Source: Ignavibacteria bacterium UBA7675
Lineage (GTDB): Bacteria > Bacteroidota > Ignavibacteria > Kapaibacteriales > UB7675
DNA: 23,495 nt
Assembly (NCBI GenBank): GCA_002483085.1
Contig: DLHF01000074.1
Location: forward strand, 1 to 23,495
Reading direction: 5' to 3'
Position numbers and translations under genes: made by a program. Below are positions 7,232-15,900 of the stretch, in pieces (positions within the stretch are counted from its first letter, which is position 1; each line of letters opens with the position of its first letter). The notes below the pieces were generated by a model, which saw only the letters and a list, made by a program, of their open reading frames with translations, was not told where the DNA came from and did not search any database.

Positions 7232-7639
7232 CTACAGGGCAATATACCTATCCTCAAGCTTCCGCATCTGCTCTCGTTCTTCTTCCGTTGCGTCATCGTA
7301 GCCTGCAAGATGCAGAGCACCATGTGCAGCAAGCCTCATCATCTCATTCGTAAACGAGACACCGTATTCCTGTGCTTGCGAGCGTGCGGTTTCGGCGCTT
7401 ATGTAAATTTCGCCAGTAAGAGGTTGCTCGTCAAGGTAAAAAGTTATCACATCGGTAGGATAGTCGTGGTTCAGATACGTTCTGTTCATCTCGTGGATAG
7501 CCTTGTCGTCCATTACCACAATGTTCACTTCTGCCTTCCGAATCTTTTCGCCTTCAAAAACACTTCTCACTGCCCGGCGCATACGAGCAAGCGGGATGCG
7601 TGCAATAGACGTGGTATTATGGGCTTCAATTGTGAGCAT
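7232..7639 (-). CDS. ybeY: Endoribonuclease YbeY
   Basis: 135 residues. YbeY is a single-strand-specific metallo-endoribonuclease needed for 16S rRNA 3'-end maturation and ribosome quality control. The conserved LNHDYPTDVITF stretch (56-67) and GEIYIS (76-81) are clear. The metal motif H3XH5XH appears as H106, H110 and D116 (HGALHLAGYDD): the third ligand, His in E. coli, is Asp here. I believe this substitution occurs in related FCB sequences, so it probably does not mean loss of function. The start at 7639 has only a weak GAGAG upstream. It lies between a hypothetical gene (88 bp upstream) and smg (32 bp downstream), all leftward. Confidence 0.93.
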   Translation of the reverse strand: MLTIEAHNTTSIARIPLARMRRAVRSVFEGEKIRKAEVNIVVMDDKAIHEMNRTYLNHDYPTDVITFYLDEQPLTGEIYISAETARSQAQEYGVSFTNEMMRLAAHGALHLAGYDDATEEEREQMRKLEDRYIAL

Positions 7640-7727
7640 GGTAAAATTTTCTCTCTGTGTGGTTTTGCATTCCTGCTCCTGCGGCTAGTCATGTGTTTTT
7701 ACCAGCAGCAGACTGCATATCAGCGCA

Positions 7728-8162
7728 CTACTGAGGCAGGATCTCTTCGGTAAGCGAAAGCTGCATTGCCGACATCAGTACACGGGGGTCGAGGCGGGTA
7801 AAATCAGTAGTCAGTATCTCGCGCCGAATATTCACGAACATCGAGCAGGTGCACTGCCTGCCTACGACGATGCTGGATATGGACTCTCCGTTGGTGCTGA
7901 TAAAAATCACCTCGTCGGGCTCGAATACCATAAAGCCCACGCAGTCGTGCAACTCGAAGTAGCCGTGCTGTGTCTGGGCTACGACTAATGCGCCCCTGTG
8001 ATCTTTCCCAAGTTCCACATCATTGTGGATATTTACCGTAAGCGATTGCCGCGAAGCCGGGTTGGTAAGCCGGACAGATGTTTCGTCGCCGGAAGTCTGC
8101 GGCTCGCCGCCCAGCGTTTCGGTAATGCGTCGTATGTCGTCGCTGCTGAACGAAAATGCCAT
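7728..8162 (-). CDS. Hypothetical protein, first gene of the ybeY-smg group
   Basis: I do not recognise a family. From the ATG at 8162 it gives 144 residues: an N-terminal FSSDDIRRITETLGG helix, then alternating strands (SLTVNIHND, GALVVAQTQ, GYFELHDCVGFMVF, EVIFISTNG), and a C-terminal segment DPRVLMSAMQLSLTEEIL. It looks like a small soluble alpha/beta protein, with no signal peptide or membrane segment. The frame is open upstream to an ATG at 8336 (202 residues), which has GGA a few bases before it. I prefer 8162 because the extra 58 residues are rich in Trp, Tyr, Cys and His and less protein-like. No strong ribosome site decides it. Its orientation and the 88-bp spacing suggest co-transcription with ybeY. 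Confidence 0.6.
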   Translation of the reverse strand: MAFSFSSDDIRRITETLGGEPQTSGDETSVRLTNPASRQSLTVNIHNDVELGKDHRGALVVAQTQHGYFELHDCVGFMVFEPDEVIFISTNGESISSIVVGRQCTCSMFVNIRREILTTDFTRLDPRVLMSAMQLSLTEEILPQ

Positions 8163-8465
8163 AGTATCATATGGAATGGATGAACCGCACAGCCACACCA
8201 GCAGAGCAGGTCCATCGCGCATTGTAAAAATTTCCGTAAGTTGCGCTACTATGTGTGCCGAATACACTCCGGCCTCATAGTACCGCTGCCAACGAACATA
8301 CGAAAATAGCAAACTGCGCCGTTTTTGTGTAATCATTTTTCCGCATCAGCCTGAAAGCGGGCTCACAGGTCTGCTTCTTTGCTGATAAACCGGTTTTGAT
8401 TGCAGTAGTACTACACGCCGGGCTCATTGCCGTACCACTGCATCAGCCTGCTCATACGCTGTTTT

Positions 8466-9028
8466 ATGAAAACTATATTCACGTCTTTTGGCATCTCGGC
8501 CACTAATAACCAAGTAATGCTACAAGCTCGTACAGTGTACAACCGGGGCTTGGTGTCTTACAAAGCCGGAGATATGCAAAACGCCCAGCAGGACTATCAG
8601 CTTGCACGCCAGCTCACCCCATCACAACAGTGGAAACCGTATCATCCGACCGGAATAGAAGAGATTATTGGGCTGGATGTCGACGACAGCCGCGCCGATC
8701 TGCTATCAGCACGCGCAGCGCTGCTGCTTGAATATTCATTAGAACACGCTTTGCAGGAATGTTCAAAGGCCATCGAGGTGGCCCCAAGCTCGGGGGCACA
8801 TGTCGAGTTATTGTCGCCCGGGCGCACGCGTCCGCGCATGTCTTACCGCGCAGGGACAAGCCAAGACCATGATAACCGCCTTTCGGCGACCTGCCGCCGA
8901 CATCCATCCCAATTGCGGTAGAAGCCGTAAAATCACAAGACGGGTGTGCAGCGCGGTGCGGAGACCACGTGCGAGGGCAGAGACCGAAGCGCAGAATCCT
9001 GCTCGAAGAAGTTTTTGGCGAACAATAA
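8466..9028 (+). pseudogene. Decayed TPR-repeat gene (frameshifted)
   Basis: From the ATG at 8466 the frame reads as tetratricopeptide repeats: ARTVYNRGLVSYKAGDMQNA (helices A/B of one repeat), then ARAALLLEYSLEHALQECSK and AIEVAPSSG. After about 8795 the repeat pattern breaks down in this frame, which stops at 8921. TPR-like text continues in the next frame (TMITAFRRPAADIHPN, about 8867-8914). A third frame then gives AVEAVKSQDG...LLEEVFGEQ and stops at 9028. Successive frame changes within 120 bp fit a gene decaying by small indels; sequencing error is the alternative. If intact it would have been a protein of roughly 180 residues with three TPR units. It lies 55 bp ahead of thrS. Confidence 0.55.
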
Positions 9029-9082
9029 GCGCCAATACTCTTATATTTCGGAATTCTACGTTCATTTTTCATACATCGTTTT

Positions 9083-11008
9083 ATGATTATTACGTTTCCA
9101 AACGGCGACCAGAGGGAATTTCCCGACGGTTCTACGGGTATGCAGATCGCAGAGTCGATCTCCCCGGGCTTGGCGCGCAATGCGCTTGGCGTTATTGTCA
9201 ACGGCAAACCTTTTGACCTCTCGCGTGCAATCAGCGGAGACGCAACGGTACGTATTGTGACGTTTACCGACACTGAGGGCAAAGAAATCTTCTGGCATTC
9301 TACTGCCCACCTTATGGCCGAGGCGCTCGAAGCCTTGTACCCGGGTGTAAAGTTCGGTATCGGGCCGCCCATCGAAAACGGTTTCTACTACGATGTGGAC
9401 CTTCCCGAAGGCGTCAAGCTCTCGGTAGACGACCTCCCGGCTATTGAAGAAAAGATGCGGGAATTAGTGAAAAAAGACTCGAAATACGAGCGGCGTGAAG
9501 TCGAGTGGGCGGATGCAGTGCAGTATTTCACCGAGAAGGGCGACGAGTACAAACTCGAACTGCTCGAAGGGCTGAAAGACAGCGAAATTACATTCTACAC
9601 GCAGGGCGGCTTTACCGATCTGTGCCGAGGTACACATGTGCCGTCCACAGGTATGCTGAAGTACCCAAAGCTGTTGTCGGTAGCTGGTGCTTACTGGCGC
9701 GGCGATGTATCGCGCAGGATGCTCACGCGTATCTACGGTATTGCCTTCCCTAAAAAGGACATGCTCGAAGAATTTGTGAAGCAGCGCGAAGAAGCTGAAA
9801 AACGGGATCACCGCAAACTGGGGCGCGAGCTTGAGCTGTTCTATATTACACCGGCAATTGGTATGGGTCTGCCTGTGTGGCTGCCCAATGGCACTGTGGT
9901 ACGCCGCCAATTGGAGGCATTTCTGCGCGAAGAACTCCTGCGGCGCGGCTATCAGGAAGTCATCACGCCGCATATCGGCAATTTGGATTTGTACCGCACA
10001 TCGGGACACTACCCATACTATGCCGATTCGCAATACGACCCGATCAAGGTGGAAGATGAAGAGTACATGCTCAAGCCCATGAACTGCCCGCATCACCACC
10101 AGATATACTCCAGCAAACCCCGCAGCTATCGCGATTTGCCGCTGCGCCTTGCTGAGTTTGGTTCGGTCTACCGCTACGAACAGTCGGGCGAGCTGAGCGG
10201 CCTGTCGCGCGTGCGCGGCTTTACACAGGACGACGCGCATATCTACTGCACACACGACCAGCTAAAGGCTGAGCTTGTGAATGCAATTGAACTAACGCAG
10301 CTTGTATTTACAACATTCGGCATGGATGTAACAACGCGGCTTTCGTTCCACGACCCGGCCAATCCTGAAAAATATGCTGGCGAACCAGAAATGTGGGCGC
10401 AAGCTGAGCGCGAAATCCGCGAAGTGGCCGACATGATGGAGCTGAACTACTTTATCGGCGAAGGCGAAGCGGCGTTTTATGGTCCGAAATTCGACTTTAT
10501 CGTGCGCGATGCTATCGGACGCAAGTGGCAGCTCGGCACAGTGCAGGTGGACTACGTGATGCCTGAGCGCTTTCAGCTCGAATACACAGGTGCCGACAAT
10601 ACGAAGCACCGCCCGGTGGTAATCCACCGCGCGCCGTTTGGCTCGATGGAGCGTTTTATCTCTATCTTGATCGAGCACTATGCAGGTAATTTCCCATTCT
10701 GGCTGGCACCGGTGCAAGTAAGCGTGCTACCTATCGGTGATGATCAGCAGGAACACGCGCAGGCAATCCTGTCACGCCTTGAAAGCATGGGCTTCCGCGC
10801 TTCTATCGATAATCGCTCGGAGAAGATCAACCGCAAAATCGCCGAAAGCGAACAGAAGAAAATTCCGTTTGCGCTTATTATTGGCCGCAAAGAAGTGGAA
10901 AATGGCACAGTTGCCGTCCGCGAACACGGTGTTGGCGACAAGGGAGCAATGGCTATAGATGATGTGGTCAATATGTTTACGCAGTTGAATGAGCCGGGCA
11001 AAGGCTAA
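9083..11008 (+). CDS. thrS: Threonine--tRNA ligase
   Basis: 641 residues, nearly the same length as E. coli ThrS. It charges tRNA-Thr and edits mischarged Ser-tRNA. The domain order is complete: a TGS domain (1-62), an editing domain with H72-STA-H76 and TDLCRGTHVPSTG, a class II catalytic core with zinc ligand C335 in MNCPHHH, motif 2 region YRYEQSGELSGLSRVRGF, motif 3 around IHRAPFGSMERF, and a C-terminal anticodon-binding domain (PVQVSVLPIGDDQ onward). The ATG at 9083 has no Shine-Dalgarno, the common situation in this window. No T-box or threonine attenuator is visible upstream. A strong hairpin follows the stop. It appears to be a single-gene unit. Confidence 0.98.
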   Translation: MIITFPNGDQREFPDGSTGMQIAESISPGLARNALGVIVNGKPFDLSRAISGDATVRIVTFTDTEGKEIFWHSTAHLMAEALEALYPGVKFGIGPPIENGFYYDVDLPEGVKLSVDDLPAIEEKMRELVKKDSKYERREVEWADAVQYFTEKGDEYKLELLEGLKDSEITFYTQGGFTDLCRGTHVPSTGMLKYPKLLSVAGAYWRGDVSRRMLTRIYGIAFPKKDMLEEFVKQREEAEKRDHRKLGRELELFYITPAIGMGLPVWLPNGTVVRRQLEAFLREELLRRGYQEVITPHIGNLDLYRTSGHYPYYADSQYDPIKVEDEEYMLKPMNCPHHHQIYSSKPRSYRDLPLRLAEFGSVYRYEQSGELSGLSRVRGFTQDDAHIYCTHDQLKAELVNAIELTQLVFTTFGMDVTTRLSFHDPANPEKYAGEPEMWAQAEREIREVADMMELNYFIGEGEAAFYGPKFDFIVRDAIGRKWQLGTVQVDYVMPERFQLEYTGADNTKHRPVVIHRAPFGSMERFISILIEHYAGNFPFWLAPVQVSVLPIGDDQQEHAQAILSRLESMGFRASIDNRSEKINRKIAESEQKKIPFALIIGRKEVENGTVAVREHGVGDKGAMAIDDVVNMFTQLNEPGKG

Positions 11009-11040
11009 CTCTGTTAGCTTCAGGAAAGTAACGAGAAACG

Positions 11041-11064
11041 GGGCAGGTATCAACCTGCCCTGTT
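11041..11064 (+). terminator. Terminator hairpin after thrS
   Basis: GGGCAGGT (11041-11048) pairs perfectly with ACCTGCCC (11053-11060) around a 4-nt loop ATCA. The following sequence TGTTGTATT is only moderately T-rich. It starts 33 bp after the thrS stop. Confidence 0.75.
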
Positions 11065-11115
11065 GTATTCTGTACTGAAAGGAGCAACTCTTTCGAGCTG
11101 GCAGAATCAGTAAAA

Positions 11116-11162
11116 TGTGGATAACTAACGAATAATTGTGGATAACTCCTATTGTATCCACA
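11116..11162. promoter_or_regulatory. Cluster of three DnaA-box-like sites
   Basis: Two exact copies of TGTGGATAA (11116-11124 and 11137-11145), the complement of the consensus DnaA box TTATCCACA, are followed by GTATCCACA (11154-11162), one mismatch, in the opposite orientation. The second and third form a perfect 10-bp inverted repeat ATTGTGGATA/TATCCACAAT (11135-11144 and 11155-11164). The sequence between the boxes is AT-rich. The rest of 11065-11422 shows no gene. Whether this is an origin, a DnaA-titrating site or a regulatory site cannot be told from the window. Confidence 0.55.
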
Positions 11163-11422
11163 ATGTTGGCTGTAAGCGGACAGGGGAACGCGTTTTAGGA
11201 CAAGACAATCTGTATGAAGCTGTCGAAGGTACCTACCCTCTGATATAGGACGGCTACAGGCGGGACACGATCAGGATATAGGCATAGAGACCGCTTCTAT
11301 GAGCGACACGGTCGTTTGCTCAATACAATAGGTGGCGATGCGCTCTCCCCGGAAACTCCTTTTCCTATTTCGGCGTTCATCCGTCATCGGTTCAAAAGAA
11401 TGTTCATCAATAGAGAAAATTT

Positions 11423-12265
11423 ATGCGCTGGATTGGCAGACGCCAAAGCTCAAATATCGAAGACAGACGAGGCTCATCCCGTGGTGGTATAGCCATAGGC
11501 GGTGGAGTCGGCTCCATCGTTATTATCCTGATCATTTACCTGCTGGGCGGCGATCCGAGCGCACTATTCGACAATTCTCCCGCGTCGCGCCCGATGAACA
11601 ACGAGCGCCTAGCCAACCCGCAGCAGGAAGAACAAAAGCAATTCGTGTCATTCGTCCTTGCTGATCTTGAAGATGTATGGCACGAGCTTTTCCAGCAGGA
11701 AGGTAAGGTGTACCAAGAGCCACGTCTCGTGCTGTTCACCGACGCCGTACAATCGGCATGTGGTATGGCAGGCGCTGCGGTAGGGCCGTTTTACTGTTCG
11801 GCAGACAACCGAGTGTACATCGATCTTTCTTTCTACGATGAACTCCGCTCGCGCTTTGGCGCCCCCGGCGATTTTGCCCAAGCGTATGTCATCGCCCACG
11901 AGGTAGGACACCATGTGCAGCATCTGCTTGGTATTTCCGACCGCGTACACCAGATACAACAGCGAGTAAGCAAAAAAGAAGCGAACAGGCTTTCGGTAAT
12001 GCTGGAACTCCAAGCAGATTTTCTGGCGGGCGTGTGGGCGCACTATGCCCAACAGCGCAACATACTCGAACCCGGCGACCTCGAAGAAGGATTGCGCGCC
12101 GCAAGCGCTATCGGCGACGACAAGCTGCAAAAGCAGGCTCAGGGCTATGTCGTGCCAGAGTCGTTTACTCACGGCACCTCTGCACAGCGCATGAAGTGGT
12201 TCAAGCGCGGCTACGAAACTGGCAACATGAACAAAGGCGATACATTCAGTGCACCTGATTTATAA
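11423..12265 (+). CDS. ypfJ: YpfJ-type putative neutral zinc metallopeptidase
   Basis: 280 residues, matching the length and layout of the YpfJ / neutral zinc metallopeptidase family, whose substrate is unknown. A short basic cytoplasmic N-terminus with the typical RWIGRRQSSNIEDRRG start is followed by one membrane helix (about 25-42) and then the catalytic domain. The zinc motif HEVGH is H159-H163, and the ELQAD motif at 195-199 supplies the likely third ligand, E195. SACGMAGAAVGPFYC and the C-terminal THGTSAQRMKWFKRG are family hallmarks. Topology suggests a domain outside the cytoplasmic membrane. The ATG at 11423 is preceded only by a weak AGAGAAA. It follows thrS by 414 bp with a terminator between, so it is probably transcribed independently. 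Confidence 0.94.
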   Translation: MRWIGRRQSSNIEDRRGSSRGGIAIGGGVGSIVIILIIYLLGGDPSALFDNSPASRPMNNERLANPQQEEQKQFVSFVLADLEDVWHELFQQEGKVYQEPRLVLFTDAVQSACGMAGAAVGPFYCSADNRVYIDLSFYDELRSRFGAPGDFAQAYVIAHEVGHHVQHLLGISDRVHQIQQRVSKKEANRLSVMLELQADFLAGVWAHYAQQRNILEPGDLEEGLRAASAIGDDKLQKQAQGYVVPESFTHGTSAQRMKWFKRGYETGNMNKGDTFSAPDL

Positions 12266-12438
12266 CATGGAGGGAGAGGCATTCTGCTCTTTGCGCTCCG
12301 GTCTTGCCCTCGCGTTTAGCCTCTGCACCGCGCAGCAAAACCGCTGCGTGGAGTTCGTCCCCAACCGCAAGAGTTATAGGAATAGGCCGAACACAGAAGA
12401 ATCGGCGACTGGCAGCCGGACAACCACCAACAGGCTCG

Positions 12439-12506
12439 TGCGACCGGTGACAGCGACGCCCGTCCGTCCCGTTAGGGCGGCTCGATGCAGCGACGCCCGT
12501 GCCACA
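12439..12506 (+). repeat. Dispersed repeat, copy 3 (68 bp, long form)
   Basis: Begins TGCGACCGGTGACAGCGACG and ends GCAGCGACGCCCGTGCCACA. The centre GTCCCGTTAGGGCGGCTCG is shared with copy 2. CAGCGACGCCCG is present twice as a direct repeat, and CCC-GTTA-GGG can form a small central hairpin. It lies between ypfJ and the membrane protein/helicase pair. Confidence 0.9.
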
Positions 12507-12642
12507 ACAATGGAGCACCATGTTCGATCCCTCTATGTAGAATCCTGCACATCTTACATATCAGCGCAGTACCACCCGATGGGAAATATTTGCAATATTA
12601 TCGGCGTCTGTGTAAACTATCTGTTCACAACCTTCCAACCCC

Positions 12643-12650
12643 TATTTTTG
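12643..12650 (+). promoter_or_regulatory. Possible -7 element for the helicase pair
   Basis: TATTTTTG matches the Bacteroidota -7 pattern TAnnTTTG. No good -33 TTG is found 19-21 bp upstream. If used, transcription would begin only a few bases before the ATG at 12660, giving an almost leaderless mRNA. Confidence 0.35.
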
Positions 12651-12659
12651 AGAGTACCT

Positions 12660-12932
12660 ATGGAGCTTGTAATTGTCATTCTGCTTGGGCTTATTCTTGC
12701 AACGCTTGTGGCCATTGCTTTTTCGCTACACATGCTTATGAAGCACACAATGAACAGGATCGACACTCTCGCCGGAACCGTAGAAGAAATCAGTACGCGC
12801 CATTTGTGGCTTACTACATCATTTGCCCCAACTGTCACCGACAACAATACCAAGCAGGCTATTATTCTGGAATCAATCCGCAAAGAATTAGGAGAGCTGC
12901 GAAACACACTCGAAGAAGCTGCCAAACTCTGA
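12660..12932 (+). CDS. Small membrane protein coupled to helicase-nuclease
   Basis: 90 residues and no family that I recognise. Residues 2-24 (ELVIVILLGLILATLVAIAF) form one strong membrane helix right at the N-terminus, followed by a basic turn (MLMKHTMNR) and a mainly helical soluble tail with coiled-coil-like ends (IDTLAGTVEEIST and SIRKELGELRNTLEEAAKL). The likely topology is an N-terminal anchor with the tail in the cytoplasm. The ATG at 12660 is chosen because the frame upstream runs through a repeat. The stop TGA ends one base before the ATG of the helicase-nuclease, so translation of the two is likely coupled. The role is unknown; it could anchor or regulate its partner. Confidence 0.75.
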   Translation: MELVIVILLGLILATLVAIAFSLHMLMKHTMNRIDTLAGTVEEISTRHLWLTTSFAPTVTDNNTKQAIILESIRKELGELRNTLEEAAKL

Positions 12933-12933
12933 T

Positions 12934-15900
12934 ATGTCGACAATACTTTCCTACCTCCGATATCTGGATGTCATGAGTCGAAAAATAGGCTCGGCAACAG
13001 GTATGACTCGCATATTCAGCAACAGAAAAACACCGGGACTCAACCGGCATTACTACGATTACGATTCGCTGCTTCGCAACAACAACGAGCAGCAGCAAAA
13101 GCGGTGTAGGCTGTACCTGCGCGCCATGTACGACGCTACAGCACAGGAGGGAAATCGAAGGTTGTTTCTCGGTATTGGCTGCTTGGCCGGGCAAATCCGA
13201 AAGCACAACAGCCGCAAGAGCACTATTATTGCGCCACTGCTGTTTGTACCTGTGAGCCTAGAGTACGAATCAGCAGGTGTTGATTATGAAATTCTCTGGG
13301 AAGATATTCAGTTGAACTATGACGGCCTGGCGACGCTTTTACAACTTGCCACTGTTGACGACAGCGAAAGCGATAATCCCCACCATCTCGCCCCGGAAAT
13401 GCTCATAGCGCTGAGCGCCATCGAACAGAGCCTGAGCACAATCCATCATCAGCAGGAATTTCTTGAAGAGACTTTTGTAGGCAACATTTGGCGGACATTG
13501 CAGCAAGCCATTCGCCAGCTCTACGGCATTGCCACAAGCCAGCAAGAATTTGCTATCGACAATCTACGCAGCTATCTCGACAACGAAGCAGTGTTCTTCA
13601 ACACGCGGTTCTTTTTTCAAGCAGATACACCCAGCGATATTTCTATCGCTCATGGCATACGCAACATTACTTCTCAAATCGAGCAGGAAGGCGACTGCGA
13701 CAACAATTTGCTCAAGAAGTTGCTCGAAGGCGTACTCGAAGACCGCTCCATCGAAATACAACGCAACCTCATGCCAGACGACGAGGTAGAGCGAGCTATC
13801 CTACAACTACCGATCTCGCTCTCCGAGCCCCAGAAACAGGGCATACGCAATGCGTGGACATCCGAGGTCTCGTACATACAGGGGCCACCCGGTACAGGAA
13901 AGTCGCATACTATTACGGCTATACTGCTCTCGGCTATTTTACTCGGCAAAAAGGTGCTGTTGGTGTCGCAGAAAAAAGCGGCAATTGATATTATCCGCGA
14001 GAAGCTCAACCGCACCACACGCACCAGCACGTACATATCGGATAATACAATTCTGTTTGCAGGCAGTCTGCCGGAGGACCGCCGTGCATTAAAGAGCTAC
14101 ATCCAGAGCTATATTCAGTCTGCTAAAAATAGCTCGGTGGCGTCCACAAGCTCTCCCGCCCTCCATTATTCTCACCTCATCAACGCCCTTACGGATAGAG
14201 TATATGAGCTTACCAACGACTTACACATGGAGGTGGAGCTACACCACGAATTTTATAAATCTACATTTCGCTTTTCAGCACTGCACTCCTACTTCCGATC
14301 TACCTATCCCGATTCTCTTATTACGTGTCTGGCAGAACGGCCCGGCGACCTATCTTCCCTTGTCGATTATCTCTTTGAAATCGACAAGCGGTATCGCAAT
14401 GATGGAGCACTTCTAAAGAAGGAAGTCCTATCGCTAAAAATAAGCTTGAGGCGTTTACTTCACGTACTTGGTGCCGATGCCGACGAAGCAAAGATATACC
14501 AATGGCTTGCGTTGCGCCAGTTTTCTAACATCGCTCAGTACTTCTCACGTCTGCACGAAGTAACGCTTCTGCGCTCGCGAATACTTGCCCGACAGCGCAG
14601 CCTGCGCCCGCCCGATGAATTGCGCAGCGAAATCGAGCAGCAACAGACCCGGCTGAAATCTACGACTCTTGAATACCTTCGTACCAGCTACGAGGAACAT
14701 TTACGCTCGTCGGCCACCACCAGCCGCAACAACGCCGACCTTTTTGCCCGCATGCTACACTTCCGCAAACCGAACCGCATTACACGGCTGATGCAATCAA
14801 TCGACTATAAGAATTTTACTGATACGTTCAGGCTATGGACAGGCGAGATTCGGGACATTGGCGACTACATAGCATTTACACCTGAACTCTTTGATCTTGT
14901 GATTGTCGACGAGGCATCCCAAGTTAATATCGCAGAGTTTCTTCCAGTTTTTTATCGCGGCAGGCGTATCTGCATCGTTGGCGACGAGCATCAGCTTGGC
15001 CTTCAGGCATCGGGAATGTTCACGCTCAATAGAAATTTTGAAAGGATGATCTGGAATCAACAATTTCCAGCTTTGCCCTACGAAGCAGCTAAAACAAAAA
15101 ATATACTCGTGAGCGAGTCATCTATTCTTGATTTTATTATCAGTGATAATACCTTTGCGGTGCCAAAGGTCATGCTCAACGAACACTTTCGCTCTATGCC
15201 ACAGCTATCGCACTTTACGAGCAAGCAGTTCTACAATGGCGAGCTGCGCATTATGACTGAAGTTGGCAACAATCCACTTCGGAGTTGCTTCCAAATGATA
15301 CAGGTCGCAGGGCAGCGCAAGGACGGCGAAAAAATGATTCCGGCAGAGGTCGAAGCTGCTATTGATATTATCCGTGGAATCATTCGGAATAGTCTGCACC
15401 GCACCGATCCACAGCTTTCATCCCATACCTTCCCGGATGATCTCCCTACTCTTGGCATTGTCGCTTTTACATCCGATCAGGTGCAGGAACTCAGAGAGCG
15501 CCTCCGCGATGAGTTAGACACAAACGAACTCGCGCGCCACCATGTGCTGGTAGGAACACCTGAAGAATTCCAAGGGAACGAACGCAATATCATCATCATT
15601 ACTCCGGCTGTCGACAAGCTCCATTCCGGAGCGGCATTCTATGGCAATGTCCGGCGATTCAACGTTGCAACAAGCCGCGCTACTCACTTCACGTATTTTA
15701 TCTACACAGCCTTGTCGTCGCAGCTCATGCACTCTTACCGCGATTACATAGAATCAATGCAGCCAGCATCTGGGCACAGACGCTCTGCTTTTTACAATGA
15801 ATGGAAGTTTTCTACAGACTTTCTCACAACGGAATTTGACCACAATATGAGCGAATGCCTTCATCGTTTTGTCGAGCAGCACTCTACTGGCAATCTCCAT

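Larger units (their letters stand above)
12266..12659. other. Intergenic stretch with repeat and possible promoter
   Basis: Nothing here resembles a protein, although one frame stays open from 12249 into the next gene. Its translation runs through the repeat copy at 12439-12506 (RPVTAT, then arginine-rich text), so I treat that upstream part as non-coding. A TAnnTTTG element precedes the next gene at 12643. Confidence 0.6.

Noticed and set aside
10743..11008. Open frames on both strands across the end of thrS
   Set aside because: They are out-of-frame shadows of a complete, well-conserved gene.
12249..12659. Long N-terminal extension of the 90-residue membrane protein
   Set aside because: The extension translates through the dispersed repeat and is rich in Arg and Cys; the membrane helix starts naturally at the ATG at 12660.
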